A stretch of DNA of 37,608 nucleotides from Ferruginibacter sp. (GTDB lineage Bacteria; Bacteroidota; Bacteroidia; Chitinophagales; Chitinophagaceae), in NCBI GenBank assembly GCA_019638635.1, contig JAHBTM010000017.1, forward strand, positions 1 to 37,608, read 5' to 3'. Position numbers and translations under genes: made by a program. The notes under the pieces were generated by a model, which saw nothing but the letters and a program-made list of their open reading frames with translations, was not told the DNA's origin and made no database searches. Position 1 is the stretch's first letter. Each line of letters starts with the position of its first letter. Shown here piece after piece: positions 25,917 through 35,024 of this stretch.

Positions 25917-26334
25917 GATTGAATTTCCCGGTGCAATCATTTTCACCACCAACTTACGGGTACGCATAACCGATATTAATTACGGCAATCATACCGGCAA
26001 CCATGCGCTCGTAGGACTGTTACATGAAGCCCGATTGCAGTGGTTGATGAGTGTGGGGTTCAGTGAACTGAATGCAGGCGGCACTTCCCTCATTATGGCT
26101 GATTTGGCCATTGCCTTTCAACAGGAATCGTATTACGGAGACGAACTGACCATAGAACTCTATGCAGAAATGGCCACCCCGAAAAGTTTTAACCTGTATT
26201 ATAAAGTTTTCAAACAATCGATGCCCGAAAAACCGGTAGCCTCTGCCAAAACGGCGATGGTGTGCTTTAATTACGACACTAAAAAAACGGTACCCATAAC
26301 GGCCGCGTTAAAACACGTATTGGAGAGAGGATGA
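25906..26334 (+). CDS. Hotdog-fold acyl-CoA thioesterase-like protein
   Basis: A 142-residue single hotdog domain. RITDINYGNHTGNHALVGLL carries an Asp followed by Asn/His, the layout of 4HBT-type thioesterases that also includes YbgC-like enzymes. It is then followed by the long central helix region (HEARLQWLMSVGF) and the FQQESYYGDELTIEL strand. Its substrate is not evident. The start at 25906 overlaps rdgB by 11 bp; no better downstream ATG precedes the fold. It converges with aroE. Confidence 0.85.
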   Translation: MRVKIEFPGAIIFTTNLRVRITDINYGNHTGNHALVGLLHEARLQWLMSVGFSELNAGGTSLIMADLAIAFQQESYYGDELTIELYAEMATPKSFNLYYKVFKQSMPEKPVASAKTAMVCFNYDTKKTVPITAALKHVLERG

Positions 26335-26336
26335 TT

Positions 26337-27068
26337 TTATAATCCCCTTTTCCAGATTTCCCAATTGGCCTCTGCCTGCAGATACAGCATATCCAATCCG
26401 TTTTTTACAACCGCACCTTGGGCCTGTGCCAGTTGCATCAGTCGGGTATTGGCCGGGTTGTACACCAAATCATACACCACATGCTGTGCAGTAATCGAAT
26501 GATAGGGCAATATAGGAAAACTGAGTGTATCGGGAAACATGCCGAGTGGTGTACAGTTCACCATCAACAAGCACGATTGCATTATTTCGGGCGTAACCTC
26601 TTCATAGGTAATGTACCCGGGTATTTTTTTTCTGGAGACCATTACACACCGAATGCCTTTTTGTTGCAAGACAAACTGAACCGCAGCTGCTGCCCCTCCC
26701 GATCCCAGTACCAGTGCCGAAGTAATATCTTTTCGAAGCAGCGGTTGAAGCGATTGCTCAAAACCGATGGTATCTGTATTAAAGCCCCTCCACACCTCAC
26801 CTATTTGAATACAGTTCACCGCACCTGCTGACTGTGCACGTTCATCGGTTTCTTGTAGATAAGAAATAACCGACTGTTTATACGGAATGGTTACTGCCAG
26901 CCCTCTCAATTCGGAATGTTGCATCACCAACTCCGGCAGCCACTCAATCCTTTGAAGCGGGAATAGTTCGAAACGATGCGGCAACCCTTCACTCCTGAAC
27001 TTTTCTTCAAAATACAATTTAGAAAACGAATGTTCAAGAGGATAACCTATCAGGCCAAAGAGTGCCAT
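26337..27068 (-). CDS. aroE: Shikimate dehydrogenase
   Basis: A 243-residue NADP-dependent enzyme that reduces 3-dehydroshikimate to shikimate in aromatic amino acid synthesis. Start ATG 27068 gives MALFGLIGYPLEHSFSK, the canonical N-terminus; the longer frame runs into the upstream gene. The shikimate-binding TIPYKQSV (catalytic Lys), NTDTIGF (catalytic Asp), the glycine-rich VLGSGGAAAAV and the C-terminal YNPANTRLMQLAQAQGA all fit. It is slightly shorter than the usual 270 or so residues. It lies 7 bp behind the phosphosulfolactate synthase gene, and the two are probably co-transcribed. Confidence 0.95.
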   Translation of the reverse strand: MALFGLIGYPLEHSFSKLYFEEKFRSEGLPHRFELFPLQRIEWLPELVMQHSELRGLAVTIPYKQSVISYLQETDERAQSAGAVNCIQIGEVWRGFNTDTIGFEQSLQPLLRKDITSALVLGSGGAAAAVQFVLQQKGIRCVMVSRKKIPGYITYEEVTPEIMQSCLLMVNCTPLGMFPDTLSFPILPYHSITAQHVVYDLVYNPANTRLMQLAQAQGAVVKNGLDMLYLQAEANWEIWKRGL

Positions 27069-27075
27069 ACCATCT

Positions 27076-27837
27076 TTATTTATCGAGGTAGAAATGGAAA
27101 GTATCTCCTCGTAAGCCGATGCGCATAGCTTCCAGCGCGATGACTTCAGCCGGAGCAATGTTTCCAAGATTTACATTGCATCCCAACAGTTCCAGAAAAT
27201 ATAATTGTTGAGATTTCTGAGGTGCTTCCCACAGTATCTGGTCTTTGGGGATTTGTGTTAGAATTTCCTGCACCAGACCTTCACGAACTTCTCCGGAGCC
27301 ACGGTAAATACCCACATTTCCGGCTTCGCGAGCTTCAGCAATAACATAGGAGGCCCCGGCTTCCAACTCCGCACGCATCAGTTCAATCCACTTATACGGC
27401 GGCATAATATGCGTAGCATCCTTACTTCCCACTTCACTCAAAACTACACCGTGTTGGGTAAGTTGTTCAATGTAACCACATTTTTCAGCATGCGGAATGG
27501 TAATAGACCCATCGCTCACTTCCATGTACTGTACTCCAAATTCTTTACACACGGCCACATAGTCATCAAACTGATTTCTGATAAGAAAAGCTTCAAACAG
27601 TGTACCTCCGAAATAAACGGGAACGTTGTACGACTTATATACTTCCAGTTTTTCGCGCAACCTCGGGGTTACGTATGATGTGCCGAAACCAAGTTTTACG
27701 ATATCTACATGCGGGCCGGCCACATCCAGAAAGTTATGTACTTCCGCTATACTCAGGCCTTTGTCCATTACCATGGTTAACCCGGCAGTACGCGGCTTTA
27801 TATTACGGTCGGGAATTTGCGATAAATTAAAATTCAT
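27076..27837 (-). CDS. comA: Phosphosulfolactate synthase (ComA family)
   Basis: A 253-residue TIM-barrel enzyme of the ComA family, known for adding sulfite to phosphoenolpyruvate to give phosphosulfolactate, the first step of coenzyme M synthesis in some archaea. Visible motifs include the KLGFGTSYV strand, YFGGTLFEAF, MEVSDGSITIP, YVIAEAREAGNVGIYR and LWEAPQKSQQ. ATG 27837 is preferred because the longer frame would begin inside a promoter-like element. No comB, comC or other sulfolactate gene is in view, so the product's fate in this bacterium is open; sulfonolipid or sulfolactate formation is an inference. Confidence 0.88.
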   Translation of the reverse strand: MNFNLSQIPDRNIKPRTAGLTMVMDKGLSIAEVHNFLDVAGPHVDIVKLGFGTSYVTPRLREKLEVYKSYNVPVYFGGTLFEAFLIRNQFDDYVAVCKEFGVQYMEVSDGSITIPHAEKCGYIEQLTQHGVVLSEVGSKDATHIMPPYKWIELMRAELEAGASYVIAEAREAGNVGIYRGSGEVREGLVQEILTQIPKDQILWEAPQKSQQLYFLELLGCNVNLGNIAPAEVIALEAMRIGLRGDTFHFYLDK

Positions 27838-27858
27838 ACTTGAAGATGGATTAGGCCG

Positions 27859-27866
27859 CAAAGTTA
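27859..27866 (-). promoter_or_regulatory. Putative -7 element for comA-aroE
   Basis: Minus-strand TAACTTTG, a full TAnnTTTG match, 21 bp ahead of the comA ATG and inside the 59-bp gap after the TPR gene. No clear -33 element. It suggests comA-aroE can be transcribed independently of the TPR gene. Confidence 0.45.
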
Positions 27867-27896
27867 ATCTTCCGTAAAGTTTTTGATTGAAAAAAT

Positions 27897-29318
27897 TTAG
27901 TGCGACTTTTTCTTGCGGTAACGGGCAATAAGCTCTACCACCGGTTGCATCTGCAAAATAGCCGGATTGAGTTCAATGAATTTTTTTACATGTTTAGGAT
28001 TGGCAATGAGTCCGTTTTCAAGTTGCAGCAACGCTTCCTTGTTTTTACCGGTGATGAATAAAATCATGCTGATATAATACAGGAAGATGGGCTTCCGGTC
28101 GGTTTGCTCATAGGCAAAGGCTGCATATTCGAGCGCTTCATCATAAAAGCCTCCCAGCATAAATGCATTGAGCAATTCCACCCAGCCATTGATATTTTTA
28201 GGTCGTACACGAACTACATTGGCGAGATAGGTAATGGCCTCATCAATCTGATGGGTTTCCATGTAACACCTGCCTAAAGCCAGATGGTACTCCGGATGGA
28301 GTTTATCTAACCGGATAGCGGTTTCCAGACATTTGATGGCATTTTTCCAGCCGGCTTCATTCATATAGGTGCATGCCAGGCGGTAATACAAATGGCTGTC
28401 TTCAGGCTCAAGGTGGCTGGCTTTCTTATAGTAAAAGCGGGCTTGAGCATAATTCGCCTGCCTGTCGAAACAATGGCCCATGGCCTCGTACAATACAGCT
28501 TCAGGGCGAGCCAGTACCAACACACGCTCCAACGCCTCGATGGCTTCTTTATATTTCCTTAAACGCAGAAATGCATCTGCCATATTGCGATAGGCAAAAT
28601 CAAACTTTTCATCAATGGCTACAGCGTATTGGTAGGCATCAATTGACTTTTCATATAATTTCAAACCCTGGTACGCAGCACCGAGGTTAAACCAGGCCAG
28701 TTCACTGAATGGATGTTCTTCAATAATCCATTTATGCAGGGTGATACTTTCTTCATTACGACCAGTAAAATCGGTCCAGAAGCAGATTTTATTCAAAGCT
28801 TCCTCATTGGTGGGCTCCTGTTCCAGGATCATCCGCAAACAATCAAAAATCTTTTCAAACTCCTCATAATCGTCGTACACATCGGCCAGCTCAAACAATA
28901 AATCTATTCTTTCCTCGCCATCATATTTATGGATAGCCTCTTCCAGCAACTGCGCTGCTTCTTCCTGACGGTCGAGTGCCAGTAGGGCGTCGGTTTTTAG
29001 AATGTACAAAGAGATATCTCCGGAATCCAGTACGGCTGCGTGTTCAATAACTTCCAGCGCATCGGAATATCGCCGCAGGGCCAAGAGCAATCCTGCCTTT
29101 TTCAGTAAAAGAGCAGATGAATAAGTGTATTGGTCAGATGCATAAATGGCAGCTTCGAGGGCTGTTTTATAGTCTTCCTTGAATTCGTAGTACTCAATAA
29201 TACGTTCAAAACCATCCTCCTCAATAAAACTGTGGGCTCGTCCGTTCTTCAGGTTATCGTATTGGGCCAGTAATTCACGAATTTCCTCTCTGTCTTGTCG
29301 GTAGGGGTTTTTACTCAT
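27897..29318 (-). CDS. Tetratricopeptide-repeat protein
   Basis: A 473-residue cytosolic protein made mostly of TPR units from about residue 35 to 455, roughly ten to twelve in number. Clear examples are ELAWFNLGAAYQGLKLYEKS, FDFAYRNMADAFLRLRKYKE and EYHLALGRCYMETHQIDEA. There is no signal peptide, membrane helix or catalytic domain. TPR proteins scaffold protein-protein contacts; the partner here is unknown. The N-terminus (MSKNPYRQDREEIRELLAQY) is helical and charged. Relatives without known function are common in Bacteroidota. Confidence 0.9.
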   Translation of the reverse strand: MSKNPYRQDREEIRELLAQYDNLKNGRAHSFIEEDGFERIIEYYEFKEDYKTALEAAIYASDQYTYSSALLLKKAGLLLALRRYSDALEVIEHAAVLDSGDISLYILKTDALLALDRQEEAAQLLEEAIHKYDGEERIDLLFELADVYDDYEEFEKIFDCLRMILEQEPTNEEALNKICFWTDFTGRNEESITLHKWIIEEHPFSELAWFNLGAAYQGLKLYEKSIDAYQYAVAIDEKFDFAYRNMADAFLRLRKYKEAIEALERVLVLARPEAVLYEAMGHCFDRQANYAQARFYYKKASHLEPEDSHLYYRLACTYMNEAGWKNAIKCLETAIRLDKLHPEYHLALGRCYMETHQIDEAITYLANVVRVRPKNINGWVELLNAFMLGGFYDEALEYAAFAYEQTDRKPIFLYYISMILFITGKNKEALLQLENGLIANPKHVKKFIELNPAILQMQPVVELIARYRKKKSH

Positions 29319-29430
29319 GGGTTAAAGGTTTGTGTAATTTAATCAAATATTGCCGCAAAAAACATCTTTTTTTACTGAATTAACTTTTTATCCACATCAC
29401 AAAAAAATATTCAATGTTGCAACAATTAAT

Positions 29431-29461
29431 TTGATTTGTTAAATCTTTTTAATTATATTTG
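29431..29461 (+). promoter_or_regulatory. Bacteroidota-type promoter for the 29495 gene
   Basis: TTG (29431-29433), 20-bp spacer, TATATTTG (29454-29461): a full -7 match with a -33 element at the expected distance. The predicted start point lies about 25 bp ahead of the ATG. This is among the best promoters in the window. Confidence 0.65.
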
Positions 29462-29494
29462 TATCAGATATGGATAATTCCATATTTTTAAGAC

Positions 29495-29839
29495 ATGAAA
29501 AGATTTGCTAAAATATTATTCTTTACCGCGCTGGTTACCGGGGGCACTATTTGGGCTTCGTATGCCGACCGTGGTATTGGTAAGAAAAAGAGCAAAGTGA
29601 AGTTGAACATTGTGAATACAAACAACAACATCAAGAGCAATCTTTCATTCAACCTGAAAACCGGATTAAAGTACACCGGTTCCCTGCTGCCTTCTACGAA
29701 TGCGAGAGGAAACGCTTCTAACGTACTGGTTACTTTCCAAAAAGGAAATTCAGTGTACATCATTCCATACAAGCAAAAGGCAATCAGTTCTGAAATCCGT
29801 CAGGGATACACCGGTTTAAAACTGGTGATTAAGCCTTAA
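29495..29839 (+). CDS. Small exported protein of unknown function
   Basis: A 114-residue protein with an N-terminal hydrophobic signal (MKRFAKILFFTALVTGGTIWA) and a basic start to the mature part (RGIGKKKSKVKLNIV). The rest is predicted mostly beta-strand, with many Asn, Lys and Ser and no Cys. No family was recognised. It stands alone, has a strong consensus promoter and may be well expressed. It converges with the 29874-30539 gene. Confidence 0.75.
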   Translation: MKRFAKILFFTALVTGGTIWASYADRGIGKKKSKVKLNIVNTNNNIKSNLSFNLKTGLKYTGSLLPSTNARGNASNVLVTFQKGNSVYIIPYKQKAISSEIRQGYTGLKLVIKP

Positions 29840-29873
29840 TTATTTTCATTCTCTAATAGATTACACAGCCACA

Positions 29874-30539
29874 TTAACGGATGCCGTCTTTACGCATCTG
29901 CATGTTTTCTTCGTAAGTCATGGTGCGATAACCCGATGTAGGTGCTATGAAAGCAGCAGATGGAACAGGGTCTGTTTCTATCTTCCCCAAGGTATAAGTG
30001 AACACAATATCGCCGGACACTACGCTGTATCGCACGGGAACACCGGGTAATTGAGGGAAGGCATTATTGTATTCTTTATTGTTTAAGATCAAATCCGGTG
30101 TGTAATACACAGTGTAGGTTCTGCCGCCAGGTAAAACGCTGGTGGCTTTTTTCAATTTGTAATTTCCAAATTTTTCGTCTGTATCTTCTGTCGTGAATTT
30201 CAGTGAGGCGTGGGTTTTATTTTTTTGTTGCCAGTTGGCTTTAGTCATGGTAATCATCAACTGTTGCCCGCTATATGATTTAAGAATAAAACCTTTCCCG
30301 GCCTTGGCATCGTACACATTGGTTTCACTACCCAAACTACTTTCCATTACACTCTTACTTTGGGTTGCTTTGATAAATACTTTCATGGTAGCTCCATTCA
30401 TTGCCGTTAGTTTGGAACTTCCTGATGATTGAACTTCTATGGTATAATGTAATGTAGCGTCATTCACCTGTCTTTGTGCCAAAACGGGTGTAGGTGCAGC
30501 AAGCAGCACAATCAATAAAAGGTTTAACCACTTTATCAT
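29874..30539 (-). CDS. Exported protein resembling DUF4412-type periplasmic proteins
   Basis: A 221-residue protein. ATG 30539 gives a signal peptide (MIKWLNLLLIVLLAAPTPVLAQ); the longer frame adds 24 residues before it. The mature part looks like an all-beta LolA-like fold (TLHYTIEVQSSG, MKVFIKATQSKS, QLPGVPVRYSV), as in DUF4412-type or GLPGLI-like Bacteroidota proteins. The LPGVPV segment near residue 165 is the most telling. A role in the envelope is likely, with no activity known. The C-terminal YRTMTYEENMQMRKDGIR tail is charged. Confidence 0.68.
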   Translation of the reverse strand: MIKWLNLLLIVLLAAPTPVLAQRQVNDATLHYTIEVQSSGSSKLTAMNGATMKVFIKATQSKSVMESSLGSETNVYDAKAGKGFILKSYSGQQLMITMTKANWQQKNKTHASLKFTTEDTDEKFGNYKLKKATSVLPGGRTYTVYYTPDLILNNKEYNNAFPQLPGVPVRYSVVSGDIVFTYTLGKIETDPVPSAAFIAPTSGYRTMTYEENMQMRKDGIR

Positions 30540-30628
30540 GATACAAAATTTAATCCCTGTAAAGATACTGATTCCTGCAGGAGGTTTAGCCAAGGAATGA
30601 CTAAAATGCACCTGCGTAAAAAAAGAAA

Positions 30629-30651
30629 AAAGCTACCGGATGAGTAGCTTT
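30629..30651 (-). terminator. Terminator of yidC
   Basis: 8-bp stem AAAGCTAC / GTAGCTTT with a 7-nt loop, followed on the minus strand by a T-rich tract (TTTTTTCTTTTTTTA). Confidence 0.82.
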
Positions 30652-30673
30652 TAAATGGAATATGTTAATTAAA

Positions 30674-32524
30674 TCAACGTTTGTTCGATTTATTTTTGAG
30701 CTCTTGCATTTTCTTTTGCTGTTCCTGCATTTGCTCTAACCGTTCCTGAAATTTACTTTTCTTCACCGGTTTTTTCATGTTCTCATTGATTTGCGCCAGA
30801 ATTTTTTCATGGTTGATTATATACTTCTGAATCACAAACTGCATAATCAATGTAATGGCATTTGAAACGGTGTAATACCAGGTGAGGGCAGCCGGCATGT
30901 TATTAAATATACCCAACAGCAAGATCGGAAAGATGTATGGCATATACTTCATGAAAGGGTTGCTGTTATCCTGCATGTTAGCCATACTGTACACAGAAAT
31001 AATTAAACTCGTGATAACGGCTGTAAGTGTAAACAAACTGACGTGATCTCCATAGAATGGTATATTGAATGGCAAAGTGGCGATGGAATCATACGCTGCC
31101 AAATCTTTAGCCCACAAAAAGTTCTTACCGCGCAAATCTACATTCGACTGGAAAAAATAAAACAACGACATGAAGATGGGGAGTTGCAATAACGCCGGGA
31201 TACACCCACCCAACGGACTCACTCCTGCGCTCCTCCAAAGTTTCATTTGTTCCATTCCAAATGCCTGCTGATCGAGTTGCTTGGTTTTTGCATCCGTAAA
31301 CTTGGCACGTAATGCATCTACCTCGGGCTTGAGCGCCTTCATCTTGGCACTGCTCAGGTAACTCTTATACAGGATGGGTGATGTAATTAAGCGAATAAAC
31401 AAGGTGAGGAGTAAAATCACAATCCCCATACTCGCAACATACTTTTGTATAAAATCGAACACCGGCAACAGGAAATGCCTGTTGATATATTTCACAAATG
31501 CGAATACACCGGAACCATAAGGAACTATGTTTTCCAGTTCGTTATTATACGCTTTAAGGATTTTAAAATCACTCGGACCGAAATATAGTTGAAGAGATAC
31601 ATTGCCGGTTTGACTCACCGGTGAAATAGCCTGCGTGGTAGCGCGTACAATGTAGTGTTTACTGGTATCATCGGCGGCGTTGGTCCAGGTAGTGGTTACT
31701 GATTTAAATTTATCCCGCGCAATTAATCCTGAAGCAAAGAATTGTTGTTTCAGTACAACCCAATTCGTTGGTTGATCAAACTTCAGAGATTTATCGGAAG
31801 AACCTGCATATTCGAAATCATAATCTCCGCCGGTGAAATAACAAACATGAGTTTGTGTTTCTTCATACTTGGCATCTTCCTCAACCTTTGGCGCTTCCGT
31901 TTTCCATTCAATACTTAAGTCGCTTCTCGACAACAACGCTTTTCCATTTAGTGCGATATCGAAATCAAGCATGTAATTATCAGGCTTCAGCGTGTACACG
32001 TGACTGATAGCCTGCCCCAGTGTATCGCCTACGGTAAAAGTGATTTGTTGTGATTGATCGGTATTCTTCACTACCTCGCTGATATTAAATAAAGTATTTG
32101 CTGATTGAGCCGTTTGATTGATACCCGCATTGTACGTGTAAGAAAAACTATTAAAATCGCTACCGGCCAAAACCACAGGTTCACCATTCCATTTTTTAAA
32201 TTGTTTCAGTTCAACGGATGAAGGCTGTCCACCACGGTTGGTAAAAGTGATTTTCACCAGATTGTTTTCGAGGGTAGCTGTTTTCTCGTTTTCAGCCACT
32301 TGAAAAGCGCCCACTCCCGCCTCTACTTTCAATGATTCGGCCTGAACGGAATCTTTTGCAGCCAGTTCCGGTGCTATTTTCGGTTTTAGGTTTTCGATGG
32401 AATCTTTAATGCGCAGCTGTTCTGCTTCGTATGCCAACCGGCTTCGGCTGTTTATCACAAACATCGCAACAAGCAACACGCCTATCAACACAAATCCGAT
32501 AATTGTATTTCTATCAAATCCCAT
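30674..32524 (-). CDS. yidC: Membrane protein insertase YidC
   Basis: A 616-residue inner-membrane insertase/foldase (Oxa1 family). An N-terminal anchor helix (TIIGFVLIGVLLVAMFVI) is followed by a large periplasmic domain to about residue 345. The conserved five-helix core then carries the hydrophilic-groove Arg in LLTLFIRLITSPILY, the cytoplasmic helical hairpin (KMKALKPEVDALRAKF), PALLQLPIFMSLFYFF and NMPAALTWYYTVSNA. The tail is Lys/Gln-rich (QEQQKKMQELKNKSNKR). Length is typical for Bacteroidota. It has its own promoter and terminator. Confidence 0.97.
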   Translation of the reverse strand: MGFDRNTIIGFVLIGVLLVAMFVINSRSRLAYEAEQLRIKDSIENLKPKIAPELAAKDSVQAESLKVEAGVGAFQVAENEKTATLENNLVKITFTNRGGQPSSVELKQFKKWNGEPVVLAGSDFNSFSYTYNAGINQTAQSANTLFNISEVVKNTDQSQQITFTVGDTLGQAISHVYTLKPDNYMLDFDIALNGKALLSRSDLSIEWKTEAPKVEEDAKYEETQTHVCYFTGGDYDFEYAGSSDKSLKFDQPTNWVVLKQQFFASGLIARDKFKSVTTTWTNAADDTSKHYIVRATTQAISPVSQTGNVSLQLYFGPSDFKILKAYNNELENIVPYGSGVFAFVKYINRHFLLPVFDFIQKYVASMGIVILLLTLFIRLITSPILYKSYLSSAKMKALKPEVDALRAKFTDAKTKQLDQQAFGMEQMKLWRSAGVSPLGGCIPALLQLPIFMSLFYFFQSNVDLRGKNFLWAKDLAAYDSIATLPFNIPFYGDHVSLFTLTAVITSLIISVYSMANMQDNSNPFMKYMPYIFPILLLGIFNNMPAALTWYYTVSNAITLIMQFVIQKYIINHEKILAQINENMKKPVKKSKFQERLEQMQEQQKKMQELKNKSNKR

Positions 32525-32547
32525 GGTAAAGTATCTGTTTAAGTGCG

Positions 32548-32576
32548 CAAAGGTAACTAGTTTGCCTTAAGCACAA
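32548..32576 (-). promoter_or_regulatory. Bacteroidota-type promoter for yidC
   Basis: On the minus strand TTG (32576-32574), 18-bp spacer, TACCTTTG (32555-32548), 24 bp before the yidC ATG. Both elements match the phylum consensus. Confidence 0.62.
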
Positions 32577-32593
32577 GGTGAATTCCATAAAAA

Positions 32594-32611
32594 ATGCCCG
32601 CGAGCGGGCAT
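32594..32611 (-). terminator. Terminator of rplY
   Basis: 8-bp stem ATGCCCGC / GCGGGCAT with a 2-base loop (probably 4 bases in practice), followed by a T run on the minus strand. It sits directly between the rplY stop and the yidC promoter. Confidence 0.82.
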
Positions 32612-32636
32612 TGAGATTATTTCAATCGATGGATGA

Positions 32637-33221
32637 TTATTTCTTGGCAGTGGCCTCAGCTGCTTCAGCCTGTTTCAACTGACGCGTCATGGTTACGGAG
32701 GCAATCGGAATACGGGGAGAGTTCATCACTTCCATACCTTCTGCTTTCACGTCCTGCACACGCACGTTTCCGTTCAGTTCCAAATCAGAAAGATCTACTT
32801 CAATGTGCTCTTTCAAGTATTTGGGAAGGGTTTTCACTTTGAGGGTTTTCATCTTGGTAACTAGCTTACCACCCGCTTTAACACCCGCAGGCGTTCCAAC
32901 GTACTTCAGCGGAAGCGAAGCGATTACTTTTTTATCGTCTACCAGCTCCATAAAATCTACATGCTGTAACTCATCACTTACTTTATGGAACTGCAAATCT
33001 TTCAATATGCAACGGTAATTTTTACCATCTACTGAAATGTTTGCCAGCATAAAGGCAGACGTGTACACAATCGGCTTCAGTGCAGCTGCAGTGGTGGTAA
33101 AGTTTACTTCTTTTTCACCGCCGTAAATTACACAAGGCACGAGATTTTGAGAGCGAAGTTGACGGGTGGCAGATTTCCCGTTTTCGGTCCTCAACTGACC
33201 TTCAATCGTAATTGTTTTCAT
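32637..33221 (-). CDS. rplY: 50S ribosomal protein L25 (CTC form)
   Basis: 194 residues: an N-terminal L25 5S-rRNA-binding domain (TITIEGQLRTENGKSATRQL; LVPCVIYGG) and the C-terminal TL5/CTC extension (LPLKYVGTPAGVKAGGKL; LKEHIEVDLSDLELNGNVRV), ending in an Ala/Glu/Lys-rich tail. This two-domain form is usual outside the enteric bacteria. It lies 82 bp downstream of prs, an arrangement common in many bacteria. Confidence 0.95.
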   Translation of the reverse strand: MKTITIEGQLRTENGKSATRQLRSQNLVPCVIYGGEKEVNFTTTAAALKPIVYTSAFMLANISVDGKNYRCILKDLQFHKVSDELQHVDFMELVDDKKVIASLPLKYVGTPAGVKAGGKLVTKMKTLKVKTLPKYLKEHIEVDLSDLELNGNVRVQDVKAEGMEVMNSPRIPIASVTMTRQLKQAEAAEATAKK

Positions 33222-33303
33222 TTTACATTTAATTTATGAGGCGCGAAGGTAGGTCAAAATCTTTGAATGCCGAGCAGGAATACAAACTTTTTTCCGGGAA
33301 GAT

Positions 33304-34257
33304 TTATTTCTTGTTCTGCATACGACTTCTCATAAACAAACTGTTTATACTCTTGTTTTCAAAGGCGTTACGTATGGTGATTGCAAATAATTCGTCGGTA
33401 GATACCACTTTAATTTTAGAAGATTCTTTTTTTAGTGGAATGGTATCACATACCACCAATTCTTCCAGCACACTGTTTTCAATATTCTCGTAAGCTTTTC
33501 CGCTCAATACCGGATGGGTACACAACGCACGAACACTACGAGCCCCTTTTTCCATCAGCAAGGCGGCACTTTTGGTGAGGGTTCCTCCGGTATCGCAGAT
33601 ATCATCAATAATGACAATATCGCGGTCTGTTACATCTCCAATCACCACCATACTGGCAATTTCGTTGGCTCTTTTGCGGTGTTTATCGCAAATCACCATT
33701 TCTACTTCAAAATAGGTAGCGATTTCGCGGATGCGGTTGGCACTTCCTACATCGGGGGCGGCAAAAGTGAGGTGATCGAGTTTTAAATTTTCTATATAAG
33801 GAATGAATACGGCAGATGAATCCAGGTGGTCTACGGGGATATCAAAATAACCCTGAATTTGCGGTGCGTGGAGATCCATGGTAATTAAACGGTCGGCCCC
33901 TGCGGCCACCAACATATTGGCAACCAGTTTGGAACCGATGGCCACGCGGGGTTTGTCTTTGCGGTCCTGACGTGCAAACCCATAGTATGGGATCACCGCA
34001 ATCACTTTATAGGCTGAAGCTCTTTTGGCGGCATCGATCATCAACAACAATTCCATCAGGTTATCGGTGGGTGCGAACGTGCTTTGAATCAGGAACACGA
34101 ATTTCCCTCGGATGCTTTCCTGGAATTCCACTCCTATTTCTCCGTCACTGAATCGCTGAATATTCACCTTTCCGAGGGGTTCACCGAATTTTTTAGCAAT
34201 TTTCTGGGCAAGGTATTGTGAACCGGTACCCGAAAATATTTTCGCATTTGGAAGCAT
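33304..34257 (-). CDS. prs: Ribose-phosphate pyrophosphokinase
   Basis: A 317-residue enzyme that makes PRPP from ribose 5-phosphate and ATP, feeding purine, pyrimidine, His, Trp and NAD synthesis. Diagnostic segments: IFSGTGSQYLAQKIAKKFG at the N-terminus, the ATP-binding YYGFARQDRKDKPR, MDLHAPQIQGYFDIPVDHL, the catalytic loop CDKHRKRANE and the PRPP loop DIVIIDDICDTGGTL. Length is normal. Divergent from radC; followed by rplY on the same strand. Confidence 0.97.
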   Translation of the reverse strand: MLPNAKIFSGTGSQYLAQKIAKKFGEPLGKVNIQRFSDGEIGVEFQESIRGKFVFLIQSTFAPTDNLMELLLMIDAAKRASAYKVIAVIPYYGFARQDRKDKPRVAIGSKLVANMLVAAGADRLITMDLHAPQIQGYFDIPVDHLDSSAVFIPYIENLKLDHLTFAAPDVGSANRIREIATYFEVEMVICDKHRKRANEIASMVVIGDVTDRDIVIIDDICDTGGTLTKSAALLMEKGARSVRALCTHPVLSGKAYENIENSVLEELVVCDTIPLKKESSKIKVVSTDELFAITIRNAFENKSINSLFMRSRMQNKK

Positions 34258-34331
34258 GTAAATGTTTGTTGACGGTTAAATAAAGAAAGTTTTGCGAAAA
34301 TACATTTAGTTTAAAACAAATCGAAAGTATT

Positions 34332-35024
34332 ATGGAAAATCAGGGAAATTCTATTCGTCATTGGGCCATGGACGACAGACCCCGGGAGAAATTATTGCAA
34401 AAAGGGGCTGCAGCATTGAGCCATTCGGAATTGGTCGCTATTTTACTGAATCATGGATCTAAAAATAAATCAGCGGTAGACCTTGCCAAAGAACTCCTAT
34501 TGCTTTGTCAGAACAGCCTCGAGGAACTTGGGAAAATGTCGGTTGCAGATTATACCAGAATCAGCGGAATCGGGCCTGCCAAAGCGGTGGGTTTAGCGGC
34601 TGCGATGGAACTGGGCCGCCGCAGGCATGGCGGAGACGTTGTAAAGCGGGTGGTGGTACAAAACAGTGCTGATATTGCCCGCTATCTGAAAAGCACTTTA
34701 AAAGATTTCCCGTATGAAGTGTTTGCAGTGGTTTTTCTGAACCGCGCCAACCGTATCAAGCATTTTGAAATTGTGAGTCAGGGTGGCATTACCGGAACCG
34801 TGGCCGACCCCCGACTCATTTTGAAAAAAGCCATTGAACTCGAAGCTACCTCCATTGTACTTAGCCATAATCATCCTTCCGGTAACCTGAACCCCAGCAA
34901 ATCGGATGTAGAGATTACACAAAAAATTAAACAAGCTTCTGCCTATTTCGATATTCAGGTACTTGACCACATTATTGTCAGTGAAGATGGATATTTCAGT
35001 TTTGCGGATGAGGGCATTATGTAA
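34332..35024 (+). CDS. radC: RadC-family JAB-domain protein
   Basis: A 230-residue RadC/UPF0758 protein. The N-terminal helical region holds a helix-hairpin-helix (TRISGIGPAKAVGLAAAMEL). The C-terminal MPN/JAMM-type domain has the metal motif SHNHPSGNLNPSKSD (HxH followed by Asp). Despite the historical name, a role in DNA repair has not held up well, and the biochemical activity is unclear. Its stop codon directly abuts that of the convergent sugar phosphotransferase gene, with no spacer between them. Confidence 0.93.
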   Translation: MENQGNSIRHWAMDDRPREKLLQKGAAALSHSELVAILLNHGSKNKSAVDLAKELLLLCQNSLEELGKMSVADYTRISGIGPAKAVGLAAAMELGRRRHGGDVVKRVVVQNSADIARYLKSTLKDFPYEVFAVVFLNRANRIKHFEIVSQGGITGTVADPRLILKKAIELEATSIVLSHNHPSGNLNPSKSDVEITQKIKQASAYFDIQVLDHIIVSEDGYFSFADEGIM

